Source: Streptosporangium sp. NBC_01495 | GTDB taxonomy: Bacteria > Actinomycetota > Actinomycetes > Streptosporangiales > Streptosporangiaceae | DNA: 64,000 nucleotides | Assembly (NCBI RefSeq): GCF_036250735.1 | Contig: NZ_CP109430.1 | Location: 7,812,001-7,876,000, forward strand | Direction: 5' to 3' | Shown here: positions 48,701 to 57,224 of the stretch, one piece after another | How positions within the stretch are numbered: the first letter of the stretch is position 1 | How the letters are laid out: each line of letters begins with the position of its first letter | Program-made: the position numbers and the translations under genes | The notes under the pieces: model-generated | Told to the model about the DNA's origin: nothing | The model's database searches: none | What the model saw: only the letters and a program-made list of their open reading frames with translations

Positions 48701-51582
48701 CCCCGATCAACCTGGGCGGCATCTCCAAGGTCCGGTTCCGGGTCTCCTCCGGCGGCGCCGGCGGCACCGTGCAGATCAAGACGGGCAACGCCGACACCGG
48801 GACCCTGGTGGGCTCGGTCGACATCACGCCGACCGGCGGCTGGCAGACATTCCAGGACATCACGGTCGACCTGACCAACGTCCCGGCGACGACCGGCCCG
48901 CTGTTCTTCATCGTGCGCAAGCCGGCGAGCGCGGCCAACGACGCCTACCTGCTCAACTTCAACTGGGTCGACTTCATCGGCCAGGGCGCCACCGACAACC
49001 AGCGCCCGACGGTGACCGTGGCGGCGACCCCGACCACGGGCGTCGCCCCGCTGAAGGTCGACTTCACCTCGACCGCCACCGACCCCGACAACAACACCCC
49101 GCTCACCTACAAGTGGAACTTCGGCGTGAACGGCTCGCCGGAGCCGACCACCGCCAACGCGAGCCACACCTACACCGCGCCCGGCACGTACACCGCCACG
49201 GTGACCGTGACCGACACCAAGGGTGCCTCGACGAGCAAGACGGTCTCCATCAAGGTGGACCCGCCGAGCACCACCTGCTTCACCGGTCGTTCCGACGACT
49301 TCCTGGGCACCTCTCTGGACCGCGACCGCTGGTCGGTCGTCCGTGAGGACCAGAACCTGAGGGTGGCGGACGGCAAGCTCATCCTGCCGACGTCATTGAC
49401 CGAGATCTACAACACCGGCGCCGGAACCGTGACCAACATCACGGTGCAGCCGCTGCCGCAGGGCGCCTGGACCGCCACCACCAAGGTGACGATGGCCGCC
49501 AGCCAGCAGTACCAGCAGGCTGGCCTGGTCGTGTACGGCGACGACAACAACTACGCCAAGATGGTGCTCCAGGGCCGGAGTGCCACCCCCGACCACGCCG
49601 CTCGTATCTTCCAGTTCATCCGGGAAGAGAACGGCGTGCCGAACGAAGTGGCGGCGAGCAACACCGCCAACCTCGGTAACGCCTTCCCCGACACCTACTA
49701 CGTCCGGTTCATGAGCGACGGCACCAACCTCACCGCTCATTACTCGGCTGACGGCACCACCTTCACCGCCATGCCGGAGACCAAGGCGCTGGCCGGGATC
49801 ACCAACCCGCGCATCGGTCTCATCTCGTTCGCGAGCACCGGTACCAGCAAGCCGGTCATCGACGCCGCGTTCGACTGGTTCCACATCTCGCCCGACGACA
49901 CCGCCGGTACGGCGGAGCCGAGCGACGAGTTCAACGGCACGTCCCTGGACGCCTGCCGCTGGAACGCGATCGTCCGTGGCGACTCCTCCGCCGCCCGGGT
50001 GACCGGCGGCAACCTGGAGATCGACACCCAGACCGGCGACATCTTCGGGACCGGCAACACCGCACCGAAGAACTTCATCCTGCAGACGGCGCCGAGCGGC
50101 GACTGGACGCTGGAGACGAAGGTCGACGGGTCGGCGCTCAACGAGCAGTACCAGCAGGGCGGCCTGATCCTCTACACCGGTGACGACGACTACGTGAAGC
50201 TCGACTACGTCGTCGACAACACCGCGGGTTCCGCGGTGTCGCGGCGGATCGAGCTGCGCAGCGAGGTCGCCGGAATCGTCCAGGACCCGCAGCCGCAGGT
50301 CGGCTCGCTCACCCAGGGCGTCTGGCACCTCCGCCTGAAGAAGGAGGGAACCAGCTTCAAGGGTTCCTACTCCGCCGACGGCACCACGTGGACCGAGTTC
50401 GCGCAGGCGGTGACCAACACCGCCGTCGGCACCGGCAAGATCGGTGTCTACACCATCGGCACCGCGCAGCAGGCGTCCAAGACGGTCAAGTTCGACTACT
50501 TCCGCCTCAACGGTGGCGGAACGGCCGACTCGACCGCGCCGACGACCACGGCCACCCCCGACCCGGCCCAGCCGGCGAACGGGTGGTTCAACAGCCTGAT
50601 CCTGGTCACGCTGGCCGGCGCCGACGAGGCGCAGGGCAGCGGCGTTGACAAGACCGAGTTCCAGCTCGACAACGGCGCCTGGACCACGTACCTGGAGCCG
50701 GTGGTCATCACCGGTGACGGTAACCACACCCTGGCGTACCGTTCCGTCGACAAGGCGGGCAACGTCGAGGCGACCAAGACGCTCGCCGTCAAGGTCGACG
50801 CGACCGCGCCCACCACGACCGCGGACTTCCTCCCGGTCGGGCAGAACACCGTGCCGGTGACCCTCGCCGCGGCGGACGCGACGTCCGGCGTGGAGAAGAT
50901 CGAGTACGCCCTCGACAGCGGCGACTGGACGCCCTACACCACGACGGTCAACGTCACCGGTGTCGGCGACCACGAGCTGCGCTACCGCGCCACCGACAAG
51001 GCCGGCAACGTCGAGGAGACCAAGGCCGCGACCATCAAGATCGAGGAGGGGGGCACCCAGCCCACCATCCTCATCTCCGGTGTCGCGGACGGCACCGAGT
51101 ACGGCGACAGCCAGGACCTGACCATCGCCTGGGAGGTCGCCGGAGCCGGGATCAAGACCGTGACCGGCAAGCTGGACGGCCAGCCGTTCACGTCCGGGAC
51201 CGTCCAGCAGCTCCACAAGCTGGCCCTGGGCGAGCACACGCTCACCGTCACCGTCGAGACCGAGTCCGGCGGCACGTACGAGCAGTCGGTCGCGTTCAAG
51301 ACGGTCACCTCGACCGACGAGATCTCCGCCCTGATCGAGCGGTTCGAGGCGGCCGGGCAGCTGTCGGCCACCGGCGCCGCGAAGCTCCAGGACAAGATCT
51401 CCAAGGTCATGGTGTCCGAGGACAAGGAGCGCGAGCGCGACAAGAAGAAGATCGTCAAGAAGCTTGAGCGCTTCATCGAAGCGGTCAACGACCCGAAGAT
51501 CGTCTCCAACGCGACGGTGAAGGCCACGTTCCTGCGTGACGCCAACGCCCTGATCGTCGCGAACGGCGGCACGCCCGTGTAA
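45772..51582 (+). CDS. Giant secreted ThuA - glucose/sorbosone dehydrogenase - PKD - CBM protein
   Basis: A 1,936-residue exported protein. Domains, with approximate residues: Sec signal 1-50 (PANA-ASDT); ThuA-like 68-283; GSDH six-bladed propeller 297-726; PKD 728-815; unknown beta domain 816-928; CBM6-like 929-1075; PKD 1077-1163; two concanavalin-like DUF1349 domains 1169-1375 and 1380-1582; two OmpL47-like domains 1587-1758; Ig-like 1763-1845; a charged helical FIMAH-like end 1847-1936. GSDH domains oxidise sugars with PQQ; ThuA relatives act in keto-sugar metabolism. Extracellular oxidation of a bound glycan is inference. The ATG at 45772 follows AAGGA. No anchor is seen. Two terminators follow. 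Confidence 0.85.
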   Translation: MSPRSRTWARLSKILPITETPSLRRTAATVALALVVPLMPVFTLMASPANAASDTKTLASSANAADPDFKVLVFSKTSGFRHDSIPEGIAAVQKLGLENNFAVDTTEDSAQFTDANLAQYQAVIFMSTTGDPITTPDQKAAFERYIQGGGGFAGIHAASDSGYNWEWYGKLVGAYFKSHPATQQATVLTEDPAHPSTSHLPTSWTRVDEWYDFQANPRNSVHVLQSMNQKSYTGSTQGIDHPISWCQDYDGGRSWYTGLGHTKDSFVEPNFTKMLLGGIKTAAGAEKADCSASQSGSFEKVTLDDNTANPMMTDIAKDGRVFYIDRLGDVKIIKTTGSTVTAGRLNVFTANESGLLGLALDRNFATNNWLYLFYSPTGQNVDRLSRFTVNGDVLDFSSEKVVLNVPVQRAECCHHGGGMMMDHKTGDLWLATGDNTNPFASDGYTPIDEQSGRASWDAQRTSGSTNDLSGKLLRITPQDDGTYTVPTGNLFPAGTAKTKPEIYAMGFRNPFRMGLDPKTGFPMVADYGPDSGAASATRGPRGTVEWNLVSKPGNYGWPFCVGDNTPYIDYNFATKASGSAFNCAAPVNDSPNNTGLTTLPPAIAASIPYTSATNPNSFPELNGGAPMAGPVYRYDADLQSAVKWPAYWDGKAIFGEWNTNKMFSFQLNEAGNAQIKINQILSSLSFKRPMDIKFGPDGALYLIEWGSGFGGDNADSGIYRIEYAKGTRPPVARVSADKTDGPAPLTVQFSSQGSSDPDGKPLTYAWDFDGDDTTDSTEANPSHTFTEAGQYSVVLTVSNPDGLTGTANVPITAGNTRPVVTLELPPNGAFFEFGDQVNYKIVVTDAEDGTIDCDDVKIQAYLGHDSHGHPLDQHEGCEGTIQTLSDSGHGIDDNLFYILEATYADKGGSGGAQSLTGRGEVILQPKRKQAEHFSATGRVANGTGTDTPGVQTETTTDPQGGAQNIGFTNDGDYWSYTPINLGGISKVRFRVSSGGAGGTVQIKTGNADTGTLVGSVDITPTGGWQTFQDITVDLTNVPATTGPLFFIVRKPASAANDAYLLNFNWVDFIGQGATDNQRPTVTVAATPTTGVAPLKVDFTSTATDPDNNTPLTYKWNFGVNGSPEPTTANASHTYTAPGTYTATVTVTDTKGASTSKTVSIKVDPPSTTCFTGRSDDFLGTSLDRDRWSVVREDQNLRVADGKLILPTSLTEIYNTGAGTVTNITVQPLPQGAWTATTKVTMAASQQYQQAGLVVYGDDNNYAKMVLQGRSATPDHAARIFQFIREENGVPNEVAASNTANLGNAFPDTYYVRFMSDGTNLTAHYSADGTTFTAMPETKALAGITNPRIGLISFASTGTSKPVIDAAFDWFHISPDDTAGTAEPSDEFNGTSLDACRWNAIVRGDSSAARVTGGNLEIDTQTGDIFGTGNTAPKNFILQTAPSGDWTLETKVDGSALNEQYQQGGLILYTGDDDYVKLDYVVDNTAGSAVSRRIELRSEVAGIVQDPQPQVGSLTQGVWHLRLKKEGTSFKGSYSADGTTWTEFAQAVTNTAVGTGKIGVYTIGTAQQASKTVKFDYFRLNGGGTADSTAPTTTATPDPAQPANGWFNSLILVTLAGADEAQGSGVDKTEFQLDNGAWTTYLEPVVITGDGNHTLAYRSVDKAGNVEATKTLAVKVDATAPTTTADFLPVGQNTVPVTLAAADATSGVEKIEYALDSGDWTPYTTTVNVTGVGDHELRYRATDKAGNVEETKAATIKIEEGGTQPTILISGVADGTEYGDSQDLTIAWEVAGAGIKTVTGKLDGQPFTSGTVQQLHKLALGEHTLTVTVETESGGTYEQSVAFKTVTSTDEISALIERFEAAGQLSATGAAKLQDKISKVMVSEDKERERDKKKIVKKLERFIEAVNDPKIVSNATVKATFLRDANALIVANGGTPV

Positions 51583-51603
51583 GTGGGGCCACGGCCCCGA
51601 CCC

Positions 51604-51640
51604 GGGGGTGCCGGACTCCTTCCCTGAGTCCGGCACCCCC
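51604..51640 (+). terminator. Hairpin terminator 1 after the giant gene
   Basis: GGGGGTGCCGGACTC pairs perfectly (15 bp) with GAGTCCGGCACCCCC around a 7-base loop, 21 bases after the stop. Confidence 0.8.
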
Positions 51641-51655
51641 GATGGATCCGTAGTC

Positions 51656-51682
51656 GGGGTGCCCCACGGCACGGGGCACCCC
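51656..51682 (+). terminator. Hairpin terminator 2 after the giant gene
   Basis: GGGGTGCCCC and GGGGCACCCC form a 10-bp stem with a 7-base loop followed by GTTTCG. It is the second of a tandem pair, so read-through to the next gene should be low. Confidence 0.7.
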
Positions 51683-51753
51683 GTTTCGCACTTCGGCGAC
51701 GGCGGACACCTCACCGGACCGCCGTCGCCAAACCCGGAAGGGAACCACGACCC

Positions 51754-52296
51754 GTGAACAAGGCCCTGAGGTACGCCGCGACCATCCTGCTGGCCGGGCT
51801 CGGGCTGCTGCTCGGCGCCCCAGCCGCCTCCGCCGCGCTCGACTCACCCATCGCACTGGAGGTCGCCGGGGACGGCGGCCGCAACGTCAACGTGCTGTTC
51901 ACCTGGAAGAAGGACGGCCGCCCGGTCACCGACATCGTCGCGGCGACCCTGCTCGCGAAGGCCCCCGACGGCCGTACCTTCGGCCCGATCCCGCTGAAGT
52001 CGGCACCCGAGGGCCAGAACCTCTACAACGCGGCCGAGCCGCTCCCCGCGGGTGAGTGGAAGGTCACCGTGACCGCCACCAAGCCCGCCGAGGCCCGCAA
52101 GTCGGCGACCGTGAAGGCACAGGACATCAAGCTCCCCGCCGCGGTCGCGCCGGCGGCCAGCACGGCACTGGCCGAACGCGCCCAGGAGAGCTCGTCGGAC
52201 GACCTGCCCCTCCAGATCGGCATCATCGCCGCCGCCGCGCTGGCCGCCGTCGGCATCATGGTCGTTCTCGTACGCCGCCGGAACGTGTCCGGCTGA
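51754..52296 (+). CDS. Membrane-anchored extracellular protein (CopC/YtkA-like Ig fold)
   Basis: A 180-residue protein with a Sec signal peptide (about 1-28, APAASA-ALD), a single beta-sandwich domain (about 30-125; LEVAGDGGRNVNVLFTWKKD) and a C-terminal transmembrane helix (about 150-172, IGIIAAAALAAVGIMVVLV) with an RRR stop-transfer tail. It should face outside, anchored by its C-terminus. The fold resembles CopC/YtkA-type domains but without clear metal-binding residues. It sits behind the giant ThuA/GSDH gene, although two hairpins separate them. The GTG start follows GGAAGGGAACC. Confidence 0.65.
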   Translation: MNKALRYAATILLAGLGLLLGAPAASAALDSPIALEVAGDGGRNVNVLFTWKKDGRPVTDIVAATLLAKAPDGRTFGPIPLKSAPEGQNLYNAAEPLPAGEWKVTVTATKPAEARKSATVKAQDIKLPAAVAPAASTALAERAQESSSDDLPLQIGIIAAAALAAVGIMVVLVRRRNVSG

Positions 52297-52323
52297 CCCT
52301 CGGGCCCTGAGAACCACCGCGGT

Positions 52324-52989
52324 ATGTATCCCTACGGGCAGGATGATGAGCTCGACCAGGCCATCGACAAACTGAGTGTTCGTATCTACACGGCGTTGCG
52401 CGACGGTGGTCTCGACGCCGGGCCCCTCGTCGGGCTGGCCCGCCTGACGGAGGAGTGGGACCTGCCCACTCCCGTCACGCGGGAACTCCTCGAACGTCCC
52501 ACCACCGGGTTGACGACCGCCGACCTGGCCCGGCTGGGCGAGGCCCTTCTCGACGGGATCGGCTTCAGGCCGACCTTCGCCCTGGAACCGGGCCTGCTGG
52601 TGCCGCTGGAGGAGGCGCTGAAGGTCGTGGAGCGTGACGTCCGCACCGCGGGGATCACCGGGACGCTTCGGATGATCGTCCCCGACCGGGACACCATGGG
52701 CATGGCACGGGTGGAGTTCCGGGGCATCTGCCATGGCAACGGCCTCGGGCCCGGAGCGGACCTCCGAGACGTGGCCGACGCCACCCAGGACGTGGTCGTG
52801 GAGGCGACCTGGAAGATGTGGCCCGCCTGCCCCGTACACGACCGGGGCCTGCTCGCCGAGCTGGAGAACGAGATCGCCGTGTGGCGCTGCACGAGCGGCG
52901 GAACACACACCGTCGCGCCGGTGGGCGAACTGCCGCCCGGACACCGTTGGCGGTCCGCTGATCCGCCGACTTGCCCCAACTCCTCATAG
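52324..52989 (+). CDS. Conserved hypothetical protein
   Basis: A 221-residue soluble protein starting at ATG 52324, 27 bases after the membrane-anchored protein gene. The N-terminal part is helical (LDQAIDKLSVRIYTALRDGG), and the C-terminal part has beta character with the Cys-containing segments GICHGNGLGPGA, WPACPVHDRG and AVWRCTSGGTH, suggesting possible metal binding (three Cys, several His). No known family was recognised; similar proteins occur in actinobacteria. No signal peptide or membrane segment is present. Confidence 0.6.
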   Translation: MYPYGQDDELDQAIDKLSVRIYTALRDGGLDAGPLVGLARLTEEWDLPTPVTRELLERPTTGLTTADLARLGEALLDGIGFRPTFALEPGLLVPLEEALKVVERDVRTAGITGTLRMIVPDRDTMGMARVEFRGICHGNGLGPGADLRDVADATQDVVVEATWKMWPACPVHDRGLLAELENEIAVWRCTSGGTHTVAPVGELPPGHRWRSADPPTCPNSS

Positions 52990-53090
52990 GGCGGCTGACG
53001 TGGGCGTCAGGCCGGTCGTGAGTAACCGTGGTCGCCCCTTCGCCATCCTGGCCAATGGCACTCCAACGGCAGGAGCGGCAGGATGATCCG

Positions 53091-53810
53091 GTGAAGCCGA
53101 ACGAGAAGGTCGCGGCGGGGATCGCCGAGGAGTACCTGGACCGGTGGCGACGTGTCGCGCGCTACGACGAGCTTGCCGTGATGGAGGAGAACGGTGACAA
53201 GGACTGGGAGAACGTCACCGGCGAGGATGGCCAGGAGTACAAAGTCCTCGCCTACGTGCTTCCGCACGGCGACGAGACGCTTCGGATGGTGATCTCGGTG
53301 AACCACCGGAGGAGGGATCATGCGGCTGCTGACCCGCTGATCCGGGAAGCGGTCATGCGCTCGGACGGCATCGTGACCACACCGGCGGATCTGGCCGAGC
53401 TGGAGGACCGTTGGCTCCTGCCCTACCGGGGGATGCAGGTGGTTCAGGTCCGGGTGAGCTATCAGTTGACGTTGCTCCTCGACGGTGATGCCCAGGTGAA
53501 CATCGAGTCCACGGCGACGCTCACCAGCGGCCCACTGAGCGCTTCCGGCGCAAAGCCGGTCCAGTTGGCTCCCGAGCGCCAGGAGGTGGCGCCGGCCCTG
53601 GCTCTCTTCGGCGCGACAGTCGTGTCATCGGTCGCCTTCAAATCCGGTGCGCTGCGGGTGGTCTTCGACACCGGGACACACCTGAACGTGAAGCCCGATT
53701 CTCGATACGAGGCGTGGAGCACCTGCGGTCCCGACGATTTACGCTTCGTCTGCCCGCCGGGCGGTGGGCTTTCGATATGCGTTGCACGCGGGCGACGAGT
53801 TCGCGGGTGA
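53091..53810 (+). CDS. Hypothetical protein, probable fusion of two units (C-terminal DUF6188-like)
   Basis: A 239-residue cytoplasmic protein from a GTG start (53091) with AGGA upstream. Residues 1-85 (NEKVAAGIAEEYLDRWRRVA start) form an acidic unit, and about 120-235 form a second unit (VQVRVSYQLTLLLDGDAQVN, LFGATVVSSVAFKSGALRVV, RYEAWSTCGPDDLRFVCPPG) that resembles DUF6188 proteins, often stand-alone and sometimes near immunity loci. A GGAGGAGGG Shine-Dalgarno sequence lies inside the gene at 53309, next to an out-of-frame ATG that stops after six codons, suggesting two genes were once separate. An upstream start at 53028 is less likely. Confidence 0.55.
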   Translation: MKPNEKVAAGIAEEYLDRWRRVARYDELAVMEENGDKDWENVTGEDGQEYKVLAYVLPHGDETLRMVISVNHRRRDHAAADPLIREAVMRSDGIVTTPADLAELEDRWLLPYRGMQVVQVRVSYQLTLLLDGDAQVNIESTATLTSGPLSASGAKPVQLAPERQEVAPALALFGATVVSSVAFKSGALRVVFDTGTHLNVKPDSRYEAWSTCGPDDLRFVCPPGGGLSICVARGRRVRG

Positions 53811-54170
53811 GTGCCAGGCGGAGACGATTTTTCGTTCTCGCGTCGCTGCCTACGGCGTAATCACCCATGGCGACCACGGCGGCGTGAAGGTCGCCGGTTT
53901 CGCTCGCGTGGATCTCTTGTCCGTTGGCATGAGCCCCATGCCCCTCGGCCGCGCTGTAGCGAGAGCCGAGGAACGTGCCCGGCCGACGCAGTTCGTGTAC
54001 TTGTGCTTCGACCAGTTCACGCGATAGAAACGTATCAATTCCTTCAACCCTTGATACAAGCCTTGTACCTTCTCCGAGAGAGCGCTCTCACGGTCCGGCG
54101 GTGTCGGCCGCCGTCGAAGGATCTCACCCCCCAAATGACCGCTGCACACGCAGCGGAAAGGACGAACCGT
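53811..54170. other. Intergenic region before the beta-helix gene
   Basis: A plus-strand frame at 53764-54027 (ending RPTQFVYLCFDQFTR) and minus-strand frames are open, but none has a family match, signal peptide or convincing ribosome-binding site. From about 54,030 the sequence becomes AT-richer (TTGATACAAGCCTTGTACC) and holds the promoter and operator of the next gene. Confidence 0.4.
54078..54089. promoter_or_regulatory. GAGAGCGCTCTC palindrome, LacI-type (CebR/CelR-like) operator
   Basis: GAGAGCGCTCTC is a perfect 12-base palindrome with the central CG step, close to the GGGAGCGCTCCC core bound by CebR/CelR regulators of cellulose genes. It lies 81 bases upstream of the beta-helix gene, just after a possible promoter. 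The cognate regulator is not adjacent. Confidence 0.65.
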
Positions 54171-56057
54171 ATGACGACCAAGCCTCCCGGCAACGGGAGT
54201 GTGACGACGTGGCGCCCGCGCCGTCGGCAGATCGGCCGGGCGTTAGCGTTCGGTCTCGTACTCGCGACCGCCGTCATGACGGCCGGAACACCCGCCACCG
54301 CCGCATCGCCGACCCTTAGCGCCCCTGATCTCGGGCCGAACGTCACCGTCTTCGATCCGAGCATGCCCGTCAGCTCAATCCAGGCGACTCTCGACGCGAA
54401 ACACGCCGCTCAGGTCGACAACGAGATGGGCACCACGCGCCACGCGTACCTCTTCAAGCCCGGCACGTACGGCACCGCGGAGCAGCCACTCCAGATCAAG
54501 GTCGGCTACTACACCGAGGTCTCCGGCCTGGGTGCCTCGCCCACCGACGTCGTCATCAACGGCAAGGTCGAGGTCTACAACCGCTGCCTGGAGGGCGGCG
54601 GGACCGGCAACTGCCTCGCGCTCGTCAACTTCTGGCGCACCCTGTCCAACCTGTCGATCAACATCAACGCGGCCGGCCAGGACGGCTGCCGAGGGTCGGC
54701 GAACTTCTGGGCCGTCTCCCAGGCGGTGTCCCTGCGGCGTCTCAACATCAGCAGCGGCACCCTGTCGCTCATGGACTACTGCACCGCCGGCCCGCAGTAC
54801 GCCAGCGGGGGCTTCATCGCCGACTCCAAGCTGCCGTCCGTCACGAACGGATCGCAGCAGCAGTGGCTGACCCGCAACAGCGAGGTCGCCGGTTGGTCGA
54901 ACGCCGTGTGGAACCAGGTCTTCTCGGGCGTCGTCGGCGCACCGGCCGAGGCCGGGTTCCCGAGCCCTCCCTACACCACCCTCGATACCACTCCCGTCAG
55001 CCGCGAGAAGCCCTACCTGTTCGTCGACGAGCAGGGCAACTACAACGTCCGCGTGCCCGCCGTCCAGAAGGACTCACGCGGCATCACATGGGCCAACGGC
55101 ATGACCCCGGGTTACACGCTGCCGATCAGCGACTTCTTCATCGCGAAGCCGTCGGATTCGGTGAAGGCCATCAACAGTGCGCTCAAGAGCGGCAAGCACC
55201 TGCTGCTCACACCCGGTGTGTACGACATCGAGAAGAGCATCGACATCGAGCGCCCGAACACGGTCGTCCTCGGCATCGGGCACGCCACGCTGACCGCCGT
55301 CAACGCCTCGACCCCGATCGAGGTCGACTCCGTCCCCGGCGTGATCGTCGCCGGCGTGACCATCGACGCGGGTCTCAAGAAGTCGCAGGTCCTGCTGAAG
55401 GTGGGCAAGAAGGACAAGAGGAGCCACAGCACGGCGGACAACCCGATCACCCTGTCCGACGTGTACTTCCGCGTCGGCGGACCCCACGTCGGCAGGACCA
55501 ACACCGCGCTCGAGGTCAACAGCGACCACGTGCTCATCGACCACACCTGGGTGTGGCGCGCCGACCACGGTGTCGAAGGCTTCACCGACACCCAGCGGTG
55601 GAACACCAACGACGGCCGCAACGGCGCCATCATCAACGGCGACCACGTGACCGCGACCGGCCTGTTCGTCGAGCACTTCCAGCGGCACAACACCATCTGG
55701 AACGGCGAGGACGGCACGACGATCCTTTACCAGAACGAGCTGCCGTACGACCCGCCGACCCAGGCCGACTGGATGGACGGCGATGTCGAGGGCTATGCCG
55801 GCTACAAGGTAGGCAGGCATGTGAAGAGGCACCTCCTCTACGGCGGTGGGGTCTACGTCTTCAATCAGAACAACCCGCAGATCCACACCGAGAACGGCTT
55901 CGAGGTTCCGCAGACCCCGGGCGTCAAGCTGCACCACATCATGACCGTCAACCTCAGTGCCGGGATAATCGACCACGTCGTCAACGGCGTGGGCGACGCA
56001 GCCGACATGACGAAGATCGGTGCGCCGGTGTACATCACGGATTACCCGGCCCCGTAG
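54171..56057 (+). CDS. Secreted right-handed beta-helix protein (carbohydrate-active enzyme-like)
   Basis: A 628-residue exported protein. The signal peptide (about 1-43; LAFGLVLATAVMTAGTPATA) is followed by a pectate-lyase-like right-handed beta-helix with repeating turns (VVINGKVEVYN, LSNLSININAAGQDGC, TVVLGIGHATLTAVN, VIVAGVTIDAG, HVLIDHTWVWRADHG). Actinobacterial homologues are often misnamed adenylyl cyclase; the fold more likely binds or cleaves polysaccharide. No catalytic triad can be fixed. The ATG at 54171 follows AAAGGA. A GAGAGCGCTCTC operator upstream suggests sugar-responsive repression, and a 14-bp hairpin follows. Confidence 0.75.
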   Translation: MTTKPPGNGSVTTWRPRRRQIGRALAFGLVLATAVMTAGTPATAASPTLSAPDLGPNVTVFDPSMPVSSIQATLDAKHAAQVDNEMGTTRHAYLFKPGTYGTAEQPLQIKVGYYTEVSGLGASPTDVVINGKVEVYNRCLEGGGTGNCLALVNFWRTLSNLSININAAGQDGCRGSANFWAVSQAVSLRRLNISSGTLSLMDYCTAGPQYASGGFIADSKLPSVTNGSQQQWLTRNSEVAGWSNAVWNQVFSGVVGAPAEAGFPSPPYTTLDTTPVSREKPYLFVDEQGNYNVRVPAVQKDSRGITWANGMTPGYTLPISDFFIAKPSDSVKAINSALKSGKHLLLTPGVYDIEKSIDIERPNTVVLGIGHATLTAVNASTPIEVDSVPGVIVAGVTIDAGLKKSQVLLKVGKKDKRSHSTADNPITLSDVYFRVGGPHVGRTNTALEVNSDHVLIDHTWVWRADHGVEGFTDTQRWNTNDGRNGAIINGDHVTATGLFVEHFQRHNTIWNGEDGTTILYQNELPYDPPTQADWMDGDVEGYAGYKVGRHVKRHLLYGGGVYVFNQNNPQIHTENGFEVPQTPGVKLHHIMTVNLSAGIIDHVVNGVGDAADMTKIGAPVYITDYPAP

Positions 56058-56063
56058 GGCCCG

Positions 56064-56102
56064 CCCCGGTGGGCCGGAATCTCCGGACCCGGCCCACCGG
56101 GG
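56064..56102. terminator. Bidirectional hairpin terminator between convergent genes
   Basis: CCCCGGTGGGCCGG and CCGGCCCACCGGGG form a perfect 14-bp stem with an 11-base loop, 7 bases after the beta-helix stop and 12 bases from the SnoaL gene stop on the other strand. Confidence 0.8.
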
Positions 56103-56114
56103 ATTTCGACTGGG

Positions 56115-56507
56115 TCAGCCTGCGAGCTGCTTCTGCAGAGCCTCGGCGTCGTGGAGGGCCGACATGTGCAGAAACTTCCCGTCGCGGATCCTGTAGATGG
56201 CGTACTCGACGATCTCGATCGACTTACCGGTGGGAACTGCTCCGAGCCACTCCTTGGCGGGGGTACCGGTATTGATCAGACGGGCGGCGAGGCTGTCGCC
56301 GTTGATGGCGAGCTCCTGGGTCTCCCAGTGGAAGTCAGGGACCGCGTCAACGATGCTGTTCAGCTGCGCGACAAGGGCCGCGCGGGAGCTCGGCTCGCTG
56401 TGCATGATGATGGACTCGTGGACGAACTCGTCCATGCGGTCGAACTCGTGTGCGTTGAGCGCCTCGATGTAGCGCTCGTAGAACTCGCGCAGGTTGGTGT
56501 CGGACAT
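56115..56507 (-). CDS. SnoaL-like domain protein
   Basis: A 130-residue protein with the SnoaL/NTF2-like alpha+beta fold: MSDTNLREFYERYIEALNAH start, DRMDEFVHESIIMHSEPSSR, and the strand VPTGKSIEIVEYAIYRIRDG. The family includes polyketide cyclases, isomerases and small hydrolases; no biosynthetic gene is adjacent, so it may be a stress or isomerase-type member. The ATG at 56507 follows AGAGAGGCC. It is convergent with the beta-helix gene. Confidence 0.85.
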   Translation of the reverse strand: MSDTNLREFYERYIEALNAHEFDRMDEFVHESIIMHSEPSSRAALVAQLNSIVDAVPDFHWETQELAINGDSLAARLINTGTPAKEWLGAVPTGKSIEIVEYAIYRIRDGKFLHMSALHDAEALQKQLAG

Positions 56508-56689
56508 GATGGCCTCTCTGTCGCCCCGGATCGGGGCTGTGGTCGGATAGTGATGACTCACGACGCCCTTCCGCGATCTCGTCGCGGCGGCCATCGCTGA
56601 AGGGGGAACCTCGACCCCGCGACTTCTATTCCAATCGGTACATAAGTTGGTGCGTCGCGCCACTGACGCACTCGCGCCGGCGGATCTCG

Positions 56690-56956
56690 TCACGCCCCGG
56701 CAAGCGCAATGAGGAGCGGGACGAGCAACGCGGTCGCGTTGTTGACGCCGTGTAACAGAACGCCCGGCCAGATCGAACCCGACCAGCGGAACAGCAGGGC
56801 GGCGAGCACGCCGACGACGAACGCCACCGGCAGGACGGGGTTGACAAGGAGGAAGGATGCCGCGTAAGCGACGCCTCCCGCCAGGATCTCCGGCCACCCT
56901 GGTGCCTTCAGCCGGACGCCCGCGGCCGCGGTTTCGCCAAGTGTGTTGACGGTCAT
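56690..56956 (-). pseudogene. CPBP-family (CAAX-protease-like) membrane protein stub
   Basis: An 88-residue frame from ATG 56956. It begins MTVNTLGETAAAGVRLKAPG, a usual N-terminus, and then jumps to the last part of a CPBP intramembrane protease, VGVLAALLFRWSGSIWPGVL followed by LHGVNNATALLV, the third motif (HxxxN). The EExxR and FxxxH motifs needed for activity are absent, so an internal deletion has removed most of the catalytic domain. Bases 56508-56689 hold no gene. Confidence 0.6.
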
Positions 56957-57224
56957 GGCCTTTCCACTGTTGTTCCCGCATGGGTTGGCTGAAAGGAGAA
57001 ACCATGTTGTCGGGACACGGTCAACACATCGCTCGTACGGCAAGTTCAGGGCGAGCACGTCAACGGTCCGCCTGGCGAGTGTCTGCGCCGGATTCGATCC
57101 GGGGCATCGTCCTCGCACTGGAGGGCGATTCTGTAAGCACGGCCGACGTGGCCCTCAGTGAGGCTCTGCGCGGATGCGTGTCGGACGCCTCCGCATCCTT
57201 CATCTCGGCAGAGTCGCACACCCG

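Noticed and set aside
45838..49167. 1,109-codon minus-strand frame opposite the giant secreted gene
   Set aside because: It is Arg/Val/Gly-rich without domains and mirrors the codon bias of the plus-strand gene; an antisense shadow.
53638..54149. Minus-strand frames upstream of the beta-helix gene
   Set aside because: No homology, signal or ribosome-binding site; they overlap the end of a better-supported gene and its promoter.
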